DNA from: Otatea glauca
Lineage: Eukaryota; Streptophyta; Magnoliopsida; Poales; Poaceae
Reading direction: 5' to 3'
NCBI GenBank assembly: GCA_036346275.1
Contig: CM070721.1
Location: 49,315,869-49,379,868, forward strand
Length of the DNA: 64,000 nt
A program made the position numbers and the translations under genes. Shown here in pieces: positions 45,281 through 57,285 of the stretch. Under the pieces are notes generated by a model. The model saw nothing but the letters and a program-made list of their open reading frames with translations, was not told the origin of the DNA and searched no databases. Numbering within the stretch: position 1 is the first letter of the stretch; each line of letters opens with the position of its first letter.

Positions 45281-48200
45281 TGTCGGGACACGAATATACA
45301 AATCCGAACCCCCTGTGTATACCGCACTAGTACAAGATCACGCTAGTGCACACAGGCTCAACATCAGCAAATATCACAATCATACATGGCGAAAATATTA
45401 TGAAAGACATCATATGATATATACTACTAGTCGAATGACCTTATGGTCAACTTACATGACTACGCCTCGCAAGGCTGAACCACAAATTAAACTGCAGCGG
45501 AATGAAAACGTAGATAACCCCTCAGTATACCACAGGCAACTGACAAGGCTTGCGCCCTAAACATTCGTCTTCTCATGGAACTCCTCCTCCAGCATAGATG
45601 TAGACTTCTCGACTGATGATGATGTTGTTGGCAAGGGTGAGTACATAAAGCACTCAACAAGTTGTGCACAAAATGCAATTCTAACATAGCTATATACAAG
45701 GCTTATTTCAAAGGATAGGCTATTATGGCCATTTTGCAACAAAGCAACATTTATGAACAAATACAATAAATAGATCGTAAAGACTGTAAAACAAATAACA
45801 GTAGTAATTAGATTCAGCATTTCTCAAGTAAACCAAGTTTCCAATCCTAAATCAAGTTTCAACCTTCCATATGGCAATCCCGCCATCCCAACCAAGTTTT
45901 CCATTTAATTAAGCTAACCCTTAACTGTAATTCCCGAGCATTGCTCAATACCGCGAGCACGTCTATTCAAATAGATTTACACTCTGCAGAGGTTATGCAC
46001 TTTACCCACACGACATGATCGTCTCTTAGGGCCATGCAATTAACACATTTCCTTTGGTGTGTCGGCGGAGAAATCATGACAAAGCCTTTACAATGTACTG
46101 GCTTAACCCGGTACCACCCGCTAAGGTTTCAGCACTGGTGGGATTGGTTACCACATCCAGGGCCCCCCTCTTGCGCCATGTGAATTACTCCATAACTCGG
46201 GAACTCACACCGACCAAGATAGTACCAAAGTTAAGACATTGCAAATTAATCAGCTAGGCTGTCCCATACCAGACATGTGGTTGCATGATTGACTCAGGTC
46301 AAAGGCTTGCAAGGTTAAGTCCTTAGAGTGATCAGGGCAAGACATCCACATACCCTCTGCCCATTGGGCCCACCTTGGCATACTCGCCCCTTGTCACTTG
46401 CCCCAATCTAAGTGATTGTCACCCAAGTTGATTACCAAGCACCACGTGCCATCAACAATTCAACATCGTTGCGTGACATGACTCGTCACTACAACTCAAT
46501 CTCATTGTACGACTTCACATGACGCACAAGTTCACATCATTGTTCCATATTCCATTAGTCAAGATTAATCATTGATGATTCATGTACATATGATGACGTG
46601 GCACGGCTAAGCAACTATGACGATCTAACCATCCCATGTTGATTTCAATATCAACCAACTATAGTGATCCAATCTAGGGTGACAATAGATCATGGCATAC
46701 AATGACAAGGTAGGGTATAGATCAATCTGGTATAACAGCTAAATCCCAATGTAATTGAAACAATTTTATACTTGAAATACTATGCAATAGAGTGAAACAA
46801 TATAGCATTTGTATAAACATGGGTTCAACATGATCAAAGCACAACTTGCCTTGGAATAGGTTCTGGTCTTGCTCTGGTACTTGATCTTGCGTTGTTGGAT
46901 CTTCCTCCGAAGCGTCGCACAATTCAACGTCTACGCGTACTGAAGAAGAAAAGAAAATAAATACCAAAACAGAGAGTAAATGAACTCCAAAAATCAAATA
47001 AAATTCACCATTAAATAGATCTCAATTTTAAATTTTTTTAAAAATTTGAAACACTCAAATCCGAGTTAAAATGCAAAAGTTATAGCCTTTTGAAGTTTGA
47101 ATAAATACTGAAAATACAAAAATTAGAAAATCAGAATTAACCGAATTATTTTTAGACTGAAAAACTGATTTATTGCGCCAGCATGACGTCATGCAGACGT
47201 CGGCCCTGACCCGAGCCAATCGGATGGTGACATGTGGCATGGCGCATGCGCCCGGTCCACGGAATCTCTTCCGGTCCACCGTGATCCCGGTGTATGACGC
47301 ATCGGCACCCGCACCACCACGAGGCACGATCCGATTGGTTCAAAAGGCGGCACGATCTGAACCCTTCGATTTCATCTGATGGTCCACAGCACTCCTCAAG
47401 TACGGCGCACGCGGCAGAATCTCACCCCTCCGCTACGGATCGAACGGTTGGAAGCTTCCCCTAGCGTTGATGGCAATGTGGCGGCGAAGAAATCACCGGA
47501 GTTGGAGACGACGATGGTGCAGAGATGAAACAGCGGTCCAACGGCGATGTTTTCTGGTGGCGCAAGCGCATCTCGGAACAGGGGTCTCAGATCCGGCCCT
47601 TGGGTCGAAGGAGACGGCGGGTCGGCGGCGTTTTTGGCCAAAAACCGTGGCGACTTGAAGATCCACTCCGGTGAGCTCCTACGCGAGAACGGCAGTGGAT
47701 CGGGGCTCCGGGATTGCGGTAGACGCGCGGCGCGAGGTGTTGGTTTCAGCGCACACGGCGGCGCCTTAAATAGCCGCATGGGGAGGCGTGCGCAGTGCGG
47801 ACTCCGAAGATGGCTCCGTGGCGACGGCGGACTCCGGCGGCGACACGGAGAGGCGATGCGGCTGCATCCAATGCGTCCACGTGGCGTCCATCCAACGGTC
47901 CTGAGCGATCGGTCAACGCGGCGAAAGCACAGCCGTTGGATCTTAATCCAACGGTTGGCTGTCTTAGGGTTAGGGTTTCGGCTGGAAGCGGGCTGCGCGG
48001 GCTAGCTGGGCCGCACAGTAGTGGGCCGGCCCGTACTGTTCATGCATTTTTTAAAAAGGATTTTTCATTTAAAATAATTACAGAAAATCATTTAACTTGT
48101 TTCAGGCATTAAAATTATCAGGAAAAATTCCAGAAAAATCTCAAAAATACTTTAAGGCATTTTGAACTCAGATAAAATATTTTTGGCAAAACTTTATTTT

Positions 48201-48357
48201 AACTTTGCATAAATTTAAATAGTTTTCGATAAAACTCCAATATACTTAATTTAATGTTAATTCAAATAAATCCAGAAAAATCCAATAAATTCCAGAAAAA
48301 CATAAAATGGACAAATAACCAATAAAATGATATTAAATCGAATTTTGGGATGTTACA
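45281..48357 (-). repeat. Chromovirus 3' LTR
   Basis: TGTCGGGACACG...GATGTTACA. It closely matches 53610-56681 along its length. A minus-strand TATTTAAG promoter-like box lies near 47765, and the same box occurs near 56095 and, as TATTTAAT, in the outer solo LTR near 45078. Confidence 0.9.
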
Positions 48358-48372
48358 AACCTCCCCCCTTTA
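48358..48372 (-). other. Chromovirus polypurine tract
   Basis: The minus strand reads TAAAGGGGGGAGGTT immediately before the 3' LTR. Confidence 0.85.
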
Positions 48373-48419
48373 CAGAATCTTGACCCCGAGATTCAGGGTT
48401 AAATAAAGAATAGGTTTGG

Positions 48420-49285
48420 AAAATCTGACTTCAAATCCTCTTCACGCTCCCAAGTTGCTTCACCTTCGGAATGATTGCTCCACTAACCTCTGCAAAAGCG
48501 AATAGACTAGTTCCTGGTCTTTCGTTCCATAACGTCCAAAATTTTGACTGGCTGCTCCTTATAAGTCAAATCTTCCTGCAATTCAATTGCCTCCAATGGA
48601 ATATGCTCCGCTGGCACTCTGAGACATCTCCTAAACTGCGACACATAGAACACCTCATGCACTCTTGCCATTGACTGCGGCAACTCCAACTGATAAGCAA
48701 CCTCTCTTTGACAGCTCCAAATCTTGAACGGACCAACATATCTTGACGCAAGCTTTCCTTTATCGTGAAACCTTTCGACACTTTTGAGAGGGCTAACTCT
48801 GAGATACACAAAATCATCTGACTCGAACCTCAAATCTTGACGACGGTTGTCAGCATAGCTCTTTTTCCTTGACTGAGCTACTTTCAACCTCTCACTAATC
48901 ATCGCAACTCGCTCTTCGGCTTCCTTGAGAATATCAGGTCCAAATACCATACGATCTCCTGTCTCATTCCAATTCAACGTAGTACGACAAGTACGTCCAT
49001 ATAAAACCTCAAATGGTGACATTTGCAAACTAGCCTGGTAACTGCTGTTATAGCTAAATCCTGCATACGGCAAAACTTATCCCACAAAATAGCACATGCT
49101 AAAGCATAAGCTCTCAGCATATCCTCAAGAATCTGATTAACTCCCTCATTCTGACCATCTGTCTGCGGATGATACGATGTACTGAAATTTAAACGAGTTC
49201 CCAATGCTTCATGCAGCTTATTCCAAAATCTCGAGGTAAATTGGGTACCTAAATCTGACACAATCTTCTTAGACATACCATGCAA
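48420..49285 (-). pseudogene. Chromovirus integrase C-terminal half with broken chromodomain
   Basis: One frame (49285-48974) has the second catalytic Asp in KIVSDLGTQFTSRFWNKLHE and the Glu in YHPQTDGQNEGVNQILEDM. A frameshift leads to 49073-48507, with MPYAGFSYNSSYQASLQMSP, then FEVLYGRTCRTTLNW, and the GPFKI and LPQSMARVHEVFYVSQFRRC blocks. The chromodomain follows in the same frame (PVKILDVMERKTRN, then WSNHSEGEATWEREEDL near 48430-48480) but two TAG codons lie between those parts. Chromodomains steer integration to marked chromatin; this one could not be made. Confidence 0.9.
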
Positions 49286-49853
49286 ACAAACAATTATAAA
49301 TGGTCATACCAACTGATCTCCTGAATAGGTAGTCTTAATGGTGTGAAATGAGCAACTTCGGCCAACCAGTCAACGATGACCCAAACGAAACCATATCCCT
49401 TCTGGATTCTCGACCATTCTCAACGCTAGGTATCTTATTACTGATTTGCCTCTTACTTCCACTCGTAACTCTCAGACCTACAGTAATAAACTTGCGATCT
49501 CGATGCACCTGCTTTCATTCTCTAACATACACCACACAAAGCGATATTTTCAGCGACTTCACGCTTCCTCTTAGGCTACCAAAACCTTTCCTTAAGACCT
49601 GGATATATCTTAGCACTTTTTTGGATGAATTGAATACTTAGAATCATGAGCTTCTTCCAAAATCAACTGCTTAAGCTCTTTCTTATTCGATGCATAGCTT
49701 CGACCTTTAAACCGCGTGGTTACTTGGTCATCCACGATAAAATCCTCAGCTAAGCCTTCATCTCTTGACCCACTTTGATCTGATCTTCAAGCATTGGCTT
49801 AACTTCCAAAGCAGCTATAAATCCTCGCACAATTTCAACTTTTGAAACTCCTC

Positions 49854-50141
49854 TCACAATTTTGATTGATCACTTAATATTAGTGTACTAGCACTCTGGC
49901 CTTTACAACTTAAGACATCGGATACCACATTAGCCTTACCGGGATGGTAACGGATCCCAGCCTTATAATACTTAATCAACTCCAATAGTCCTCTTCGTTC
50001 CATATTAAGGTCTGCACTTTGAACTCTTATGGTCTTCACATGTCTCCAACAATATAATGACGCAATAACTTCAAAGCATGCACTACGGCGTCCATGAAAA
50101 CTTCTTCTCATTTTCCAACAATTGCTTAAGCAGTCTCGCAA
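49854..50141 (-). pseudogene. Chromovirus RNase H remnant
   Basis: The minus frame ends with SADLNMERRGLLELIKYYKA and then YHPGKANVVSDVLS, the characteristic C-terminal block of gypsy RNase H (last catalytic Asp in the NVVSDVLS context). The N-terminal part and the RT palm (50150-50790) are scrambled by indels. 49290-49850, which should hold the integrase zinc domain and first core Asp, also lacks a readable frame. Confidence 0.8.
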
Positions 50142-50795
50142 TCGTCAAGAGTCCCTCAATAATTCAATGGTAGCACCCTATCATTTCCGAAAAATCACGA
50201 ATCCAAGTAATAGACTTCGGTTGCTCGCAATACAACATTGCTTTCACTTGCTCAGATCAACAACAACCCTTTTTTGAAGCCATCACATGACCAAGAAACT
50301 CAACTTTCTCCTTCCAACAGTCACACTTAGCGCACAACTGTCGCTCTTGTAGCTTTTCCAGAACCATTCTCAATTACTCAACATGCTCTTCCCTTGTCCT
50401 GGAATAACAAGAATGCCCTCTATGTGCACGACAACAGCTTGTCCAATTATCCCATGAATCTTCATTCATTCGATTCATAACTTATGCCATGGCATTGATC
50501 ATTCTAGCGATACAATCAGTAAATTCATGTTGTCCATATCGTAGAAAACTCGACCTAAGAACATTCTCTCGCACGCATTCTTAATCGATGATAACTCAAT
50601 CGAAACTATATCCTTGAGACAACTCCAGCTCCTTTTGACTGATCAAACAACTTATCGATCCTGGGCAACGAATACTTACTCTTTAATCCTCACTTCATTA
50701 AATGCTCAACAGTCGATACACATTCTCAAGCTCCCATCTTCAACCAGAATAGGCGCTTCCTATGGTGACAAATTGATTCTGGCGGAACTTTTTCC

Positions 50796-51162
50796 TCACA
50801 ACTCTTTGATCTTCTTCTTCATCTCAACTAGCTCATCAGTAGGCATTTGATGAGGTCTCTTTACTTTTGGCGTTGTACCAGGCAGTAACTCAATAACAAA
50901 CTTGATCTCTCGATCTGGTGGGATTCTTCGGAAATACATCTTGATACCCTCTAACAACTGATACCTCTTCAAAGCTGACAACCTCCACACTATTGACCTT
51001 TAGCTGGCCAACACGAACCGTAGTCGTTTGAAATTCCATTTTCCCGCTTTCAGGGCTTTTAGCTGACACAACTCTTCGACCAAACTCCAGGACAACCTTA
51101 TGTCCGGACAACCAATTCATTTCAGGAGTAGCATCTCGGGTCTGATATCCAATATCGTTCAC
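50796..51162 (-). pseudogene. Chromovirus protease-RT junction remnant
   Basis: Two overlapping minus frames. The first carries MNDIGYQTRDATPEMNWLSG and VVRGYQDVFPKNPT. The second carries RRIPPDREIKFVIELLPGTT and then PHQMPTDELVEMKKKIKEL, the classical segment just upstream of the RT fingers in chromoviruses. The protease active site is not readable in 51170-51510. Decayed. Confidence 0.8.
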
Positions 51163-51516
51163 TAGGAGCTTTTCTCCAACTTAACTCCATCACATTCTAG
51201 GTTAGATCAAGCAATACTATACTTTCTGGCAACTGGAATTCTTCCGAACTGACAAGCTTCACGATCACCACCATACTAATCATCGCTGCACACACATCAC
51301 TTTCATGTGAACCACCATCACAGGTGCATACTCATAAAAACATCTGACCCTTCTTTTACCAATAATGCTTTTATTCCAACACTTCACCTTCCATCATCTC
51401 AGCCATCTTTACTTTATTTCTTTACACCAGAAAATATTTACATGGGATTCATGACTAGTCACTTTTCCCTTTACAAATGACCTCATATGACACTTGCATA
51501 GGGTAAAATCATCGAT

Positions 51517-52836
51517 CTAAACTTCCTCGATTGGCATTGGCGCTGAAGTTTTGACCGGAACAGAATTGAGATTGACTTGAACTGGTGCGATCACTTTCTT
51601 ATGAGGGCAATTATTGGCGAAATGCCCGGGCTTGTTACAGGTATAACAAAGCTTAGGTCCACCTCTCTTCCTTGAGCATTCGTCGAACGGGGCAATGTCT
51701 TCATTCAGACGCCCCTTGTTCAACTGATTCTCCGTACAAATTTCTCTTGCGACTTTACTGCTCACTCTTGGCGTTATGAACTTGACTGAGGTAACTTCTG
51801 GAACATCCATGGCCGTAGACAATGATTGTCTTCTCCGTGGGCATCGATTAGCATAATGGCCTTCCTTGTGACAGTTGTAACACACTCGTGTTCGCTGCTG
51901 TATAGATACAGGTACATTGTTGTCTTCTTGTTGCGTCAGAACTGGTTGCTTCATAGGGCATTCCCTAGCCCAATGACCTTCTTCATTGCACAGGAAACAT
52001 GCTGTTGGTGATTGCCAATTACTACATTTTTGATGAGGGCCAACAGGATTAAGGTATTGTGTCCTTAGCTCTTCAAGCGGCACCACTTTTGCAGCTGACG
52101 TTCCGCCTCTTCTCGACAACTTTTGAGCAACTAAGGCTCGAAGATTCTTTTGTCGATGCTGGGTTACAGAGGTAACTATTGAATCCAGGGGACATTGAGC
52201 TGGACCATGATCTCGACCTTCACACAGGTAACATGTGATGTCACTCATAGGACATTCTCCAAGAGAATGACTTCCTTCACAACTGGAGCAATTAATCGTA
52301 TGCTCGTCAGCGGTATGTCCTATTTCTCCACAGCGAATGCACGCACGATCTTCTGACTTGTTTGGTTGACAGCACTTCAGAGAGCAACGCTTAGATGTCG
52401 AACAAGGTGCAGGGATAGTATTCTGCTCCGTATTTACCATGACCATACTGTCTCTAGGTGAGGCAAAGAGATTACGAAAAGCGACAACAAACTCACTCCA
52501 AGTGATATTCCGCGGGGCTTCATGAACAGCACAATATTTCTTCCACCATTCCGCAGCAATTCCTTGCAACTGATAAGAAGCATACATGACTTTCTCATCG
52601 CCTTCACACTGAGCAATGAGCAGCTTTCTCTCAATGGTCTTGAGCCAATCATCCGCTTCCGAGGGTAACACATTTCCTGAAAACGTTGGCGGACGAGTCC
52701 TTATGAATTCTGATAACCTTAAGTAGGAACGGAGATCATTGGTAGCAGCTTGGGACACTTGGTTGACCTTGGCTTGGTCAGTGATATTCTGCATCTGCTT
52801 CATCATTGCATGCATCAACTGAGTCTGAGTAGTCAA
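51517..52836 (-). CDS. Chromovirus gag with six zinc-knuckle-type motifs
   Basis: An intact 439-codon frame. Residues about 60-125 are the front of the retrotransposon gag core (ADDWLKTIERKL, YQLQGIAAEWWKKY, TWSEFVVAFRNLF); the usual second half of the core appears to be missing. Six Cys/His knuckles follow: 166-179 (ends in His, not Cys), 183-195 (one residue short), and canonical CX2CX4HX4C at 202-215, 280-293, 319-332 and 397-410. Gypsy gag normally has one, occasionally two. Gag packages the genome; extra knuckles would strengthen nucleic-acid binding. This is the only long intact ORF in the element, next to a ruined pol. Other possible start: a Met at residue 8. Confidence 0.88.
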   Translation of the reverse strand: MTTQTQLMHAMMKQMQNITDQAKVNQVSQAATNDLRSYLRLSEFIRTRPPTFSGNVLPSEADDWLKTIERKLLIAQCEGDEKVMYASYQLQGIAAEWWKKYCAVHEAPRNITWSEFVVAFRNLFASPRDSMVMVNTEQNTIPAPCSTSKRCSLKCCQPNKSEDRACIRCGEIGHTADEHTINCSSCEGSHSLGECPMSDITCYLCEGRDHGPAQCPLDSIVTSVTQHRQKNLRALVAQKLSRRGGTSAAKVVPLEELRTQYLNPVGPHQKCSNWQSPTACFLCNEEGHWARECPMKQPVLTQQEDNNVPVSIQQRTRVCYNCHKEGHYANRCPRRRQSLSTAMDVPEVTSVKFITPRVSSKVAREICTENQLNKGRLNEDIAPFDECSRKRGGPKLCYTCNKPGHFANNCPHKKVIAPVQVNLNSVPVKTSAPMPIEEV

Positions 52837-53594
52837 GAACTCTCTGAAACTCTACATATCTATCTGTACTGATGGTTGAAGAATTGATCCATCATTGAGG
52901 TTCTCCTTGGATTGATTTTCACTTCCACTGATTCTGTTGTTTCCATGAATCTGAACCATCTGCTTGATTGCTCCACTGGGTTAGGGAAGAGGGAAATAGC
53001 ATAGGTAAGAAGCAAGGATCCTAAAGCAGGGGAGATAGACTTAACCCAATAACTTATGCAAATAATATTAATAACTTGGTATGGTTGCTTATATAAGCCT
53101 AAAAGCTCTGCAACACATACTCACACTCAGCAATCAAGGAAGAACCAATTCAACCTATACACACAAAACTACCGTCTACAGGGGTAACACTTCTATCTTA
53201 AGCAGACGCGACTCCCACACATGAGTCCCAACTGGCTACTCAAAGCATAGATCTTCTAGCTTTTGAAACACTTCATAGATCTACTCCTTCCTTGAGCTCG
53301 ATGATTCCCTCCTTCATGATTTCCAGGGTTGACAGCAAGCACTCGATGCTTTCTCCTAAGGTGTGGCACATCAACTACCAAGACAACTCAGATAAGGTTT
53401 TTAACTCGATCCAGCAAGGGAGAGAAAAAGAAATTCAGCAGGGGAAAGAGAGAAATTCTGACGAGGAAAGGAATAGAAGAATAAGATAAGTCAAGAACAT
53501 ATTATTCTTCCAAGTTAATTCTTTTCTTTAGAAAATAATTTTGAAGTTCCTATAGAGACGACTAGACTATCTAGGGTCAAGATCTACAACAAGA

Positions 53595-53607
53595 TGGCTC
53601 GATACCA
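53595..53607 (-). other. Chromovirus primer-binding site
   Basis: The minus strand reads TGGTATCGAGCCA, a small variant of the initiator-Met tRNA complement TGGTATCAGAGC typical of chromoviruses and copia elements. Confidence 0.85.
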
Positions 53608-53609
53608 TA

Positions 53610-56600
53610 CTCCGGGACCCGAATATACAAATTCGGACCCTCTGTGTATACCGCACTAGTCCAAGATCACGCTAGTGCACACAGGCTCAACATCAGTAAA
53701 TATCACAATCATACATAGCGGAAATATTATGAAAGACATCATATAATATATGCTACTAGTCGAATGACCTTATGGTCAACTTACATGACAACCCCTCGCA
53801 AGGCTAAACAACATTTTAAACTGCAGCGGAATGAAAACGTTGATAACCCCTCAGTATACCATAGGCAACTGACAAGGCTTGCGCCCTAAACATTCGTCTC
53901 TTCATGGAACTCCTCCTCCAGCATAGATGTAGACTTCTCGACTGGTGATGATGTTGTTGGCAAGGGTGAGTACATAAAGCACTCAACAAGTTGTGCACAA
54001 AATGCAATTCTAACATAGCTATATATAAGGCTTATTTCAAAGGATAGGCTATCATGGCTATTTTGCAACAAAGCAACATTTATGAACAAATACAATAAAT
54101 AGATCGTAAAGACTATAAACAAATAAAAGTAGTAATTAGATTCAGCATTTCTCAAGTAAACCAAGTTTCCAATCCTAAATCAAGTTTCAACCTTCCATAT
54201 GGCAATCCCGCCATCCCAACCAAGTTTTCCATTTAATTAAGCTAACCCTTAAGTGTAATTCCCGAGCATTGCTCAATACCGCAAGCACGACTATTCAAAT
54301 AGATTTACACTCTATAGAGGTTATGCACTTTACCCACACGACCTTATCGTCTCTTGGTGCCATGCAATTAACACACTTCCTTTGGTGTGTCGGCGGAGAA
54401 ATCATGACAAAGCCTTTACAATGCACTGGCTTAACCCGGTACCACCTGCTAAGGTTTCAGCACTGGTGGGACTGGTTACCACATCCAGGGCCCCCCTCTT
54501 GCGCCATGTGAATTACTCCATAACTCGGGAACTCACACCGACCAAGATAGTATCAAAGTTAAGACATTGCAAATTAATCAGCTAGGCTGTCCCATACCAG
54601 ACATATGGTTGCATGATTGACTCAGGTCAAAGGCTTGCAAGGTTAAGTCCTTAGAGTGATCAGGGCAAGACATCCACATACCCTCTGCCCATTGGGCCCA
54701 CCTTGGCATACTCGCCCCTTGTCACTTGCCCCAATCTAAGTGATTATCACCCAAGTTGATTACCAAGCACCACGTGCCATCAACAATTCAACATCGTTGC
54801 GTGACATGACTCGCCACTACAACTCAATCTCATTGTACGACTTCACATGACGCACAAGTTCACATCATTGTTCCATATTCCATTAGTCAAGATTAATCAT
54901 TGATGATTCATGTACATATGATGACGTGGCACGGCTAAGCAACTATAACGATCTAACCATCCCATGTTGATTTCAATATCAACCAACTATAGTGATCCAA
55001 TCTAGGGTGACAATAGATTATGGCATACAATGACAAGGTAGGGTATAGATCAATCTGGTATAACAGCTAAATCCCAATGTAATTGAAACAATTTTATACT
55101 TGAAATACTATGCAATAGAGTGAAACAATATAGCATTTGTATAAACATGGGTTCAACATGATCAAAGCACAACTTGCCTTGGGATAGGTTCTGGTCTTGC
55201 TCTGGTACTTGATCTTGCGTTGTTGGATCTTCCTCCGAAGCGTCGCACAATTCAACGTCTACGCGTACCGAAGAAGAAAAGAAAATAAATACCAAAATAG
55301 AGAGTAAATGAACTCCAAAAATCAAATAAAATTCACCATTAAATAGATCTCAATTTTAAAAAAATTTAGAAATTTGAAACACTCAAATCCGAGTTAAAAT
55401 GCAAAAGTTATAGCCTTTTGAAGTTTGAATAAATACTGAAAATACAGAAATTAGAAAATCAGAATTAACCGAATTATTTTTAGACTGAAAAACTGATTTA
55501 TTGCGCCAGCATGACGTCATGCTGACGTTGGCCCTGACCCGAGCCAATCGGATGGTGACATGTGGCATGGCGCATGCGCCCGGGCCACGGAATCTCTTCG
55601 GTCCACCGTGAACCCGGTGTATGACGCATCGGCACCCGCACCACCACGAGGCACGATCCGATTGGTTCAAAAGGCGGCACGATCTGAACCCTCCGATTTG
55701 ATCTGATTGTCCACAGCACTCCACAAGTACGGCGCACGCGGCAGAATCTCACCCCTCCGCTACGGATCGAACGGTTGGAAGCTTCCCCTAGCGTTGATGG
55801 CGATGCGGCGGCGAAGAAATCACCGGAGTTGGAGATGACGATGGCGCAAAGACGAAACAGCGGTCCAACGACGATGTTTTCTGGCGGCGCAAGCGCATCT
55901 CAGAACAGGGGTCTCAGATCTGGCCCTTGGGTCGAAGGAGACGGCGGGTCGGCGGCGTTTTTTGCCAAAAACCGTGGCGACTTGAAGATCCACTCCGGCG
56001 AGCTCCTACGCGAGAACGGCGGCGGATCGGGGCTCCGGGATTGCGGTAGACGCGCAGCGCAAGGTGTTGGTTTCAGCGCACGCGGCGGTGACTTAAATAG
56101 CCGCACGAGGAGGCGTGCGCAGCGCGAACTCCGAAGATGGCTCCGTGGCGGCGGTGGACTCCGACGGCGACACGGAGAGGCGACGCGGCTGCATCCAACG
56201 CGTCCACGCGGCGTCCATCCAACGGTCCTGAGCGATCGGTCAACGCGGCGAAAACACAGCCGTTGGATCTTAATCAACGGTTGGCTTTCTTAGGGTTAGG
56301 TTTCGCCGAAGCGAAATGCGCGGTTACAGGGCCGCATGAGAGCGGGCCGTTCTTTACATCGCTCATGCATTTTTTTAAAAAGGATTTTTCATTTAAAATA
56401 ATTACAGAAAATCATTTAACTTGTTTCAGGCATTAAAATTATCAGGAAAAATCCCAGAAAAATCTCAAAAATACTTTAAGACATTTTGAACTCAGATAAA
56501 ATATTTTTGGCAAAACTTTATTTTAACCTTGTATAAATTTATATAGTTTTCTATAAAAGACCAATATACTTAATTTAAAGTTAATTCAAATAAATCCAGA

Positions 56601-56681
56601 AAAATCCAATAAATTCCAGAAAAACATAAAATGGACAAATAACCAATAAAATGATATTAAAGCGAATTTTGGGATGTTACA
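53610..56681 (-). repeat. Chromovirus 5' LTR
   Basis: About 3.07 kb. Its plus-strand start (CTCCGGGACCCG) differs from the canonical TGTCGGGACCCG, so the terminal CA of the 5' LTR on the coding strand has mutated. The right end is GATGTTACA at 56681. The C-rich half (55500-56300) gives several Arg/Pro-rich ORFs that recur in all copies of the LTR and are not annotated as genes. Confidence 0.88.
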
Positions 56682-57077
56682 GCGCGGCTAGGGTTTCGCG
56701 AAGCAGGTCGCGCGGGTCGACGAGCTGGGCTGCGGTGCAAGAAAACAAGCTAGACCGAGGGATTCAGCCCAAACACTATGCGGCGAATTTTAAATTATTT
56801 TTGAATAGAAACAATTCAGATAAATAGATAAAACCATAATACATAGCGAAATATCAGAAAAAATCTCGAAAAATTTCAGAAAATATTTTGGAACATTTGG
56901 AACTCACATAAAATATTTTCAACCAAAGATCATTAATAATTTTCTCTAAATAATCAAAAGATAGCAAAAGGTTTTATTCAAAATTCCAAAATGAATTAAA
57001 TAAAATCTCAGAAATTCAATAACAAATATAAATCATATTAAATCCAATAAAAGAAAATTTTGGGATGTTACAATATT

Positions 57078-57229
57078 AATCTCATCACTGACGGTTTTAA
57101 CAAAAAACCATATGTGATTCTATTTCAGACGGTTTTTGGATAAATCTGTCTGTGATGATCAAGTGTCACATACGGTTTTTGAAAACCGTATGTGACAAGG
57201 GGTCTAATATATTTCTTTCTGTAGTAGTG
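57078..57229. repeat. Right arm of the CACTA element
   Basis: CATCACTGACGGTTTT, TTCAGACGGTTTTTGGATA and CACATACGGTTTTTGAAAAC motifs, with inverse copies, end in CTTTCTGTAGTAGTG. The repeat core matches 42200-42283, on the other side of the nested chromoviruses. Confidence 0.75.
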
Positions 57230-57285
57230 AGTGTAGAATTAATCTAGCATAATAGACTTATGTAGCACCATGCCTGTAACTAATC

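Larger units (their letters stand above)
45281..56681 (-). mobile_element. Complete Del/Tekay-like chromovirus nested in a solo LTR of its own family
   Basis: Two LTRs of about 3.07 kb flank 5.25 kb of internal sequence. Flanking pentamers are ACGCG (45276-45280) and GCGCG (56682-56686), a target duplication with one mismatch. The PBS matches initiator-Met tRNA usage. Order on the minus strand: gag, protease/RT, RNase H, integrase, chromodomain. The chromodomain, long LTRs and PBS place it among Del/Tekay chromoviruses. Gag is intact; pol is badly decayed. Confidence 0.9.
42284..57072 (-). mobile_element. Solo LTR of a Del/Tekay-like chromovirus, split by a second copy
   Basis: The LTR runs from TGTCGGGACCCG (42284) to GATGTTACA (57072), with a perfect ATATT duplication at 42279-42283 and 57073-57077. 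Its sequence is in two parts, 42284-45280 and 56682-57072 (about 3.39 kb together), separated by the full element of the same family. No internal sequence of the outer copy remains, so it is a solo LTR, presumably produced by LTR-LTR recombination. It sits in the right arm of the CACTA element. Confidence 0.88.
39475..57229. mobile_element. CACTA-like transposon, interrupted by nested chromoviruses
   Basis: The left end is CACTACTACACAAAAA; the right end, reverse-complemented, is CACTACTACAGAAAG. Subterminal repeats (CATCACAGACGGTT and inverse) occur at 39500-39735, 41110-41165, 42200-42283 and 57085-57200. Without the nested elements its length would be about 3 kb, a non-autonomous size. No CACTA transposase was recognised; cargo is LINE ORF1-like. 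The 3-bp flanks differ (TTT and AGT), so the two ends may come from different CACTA copies or the site has changed. The arms differ in the repeat core (GGTTCTA-type left, GGTTTTTGG-type right). Confidence 0.55.

Noticed and set aside
55498..56436. Arg/Pro-rich ORFs in the chromovirus LTRs (also 44218-45219 and 47055-48112)
   Set aside because: They recur at the same place in every LTR copy with different frames broken, so they are LTR composition, not genes.
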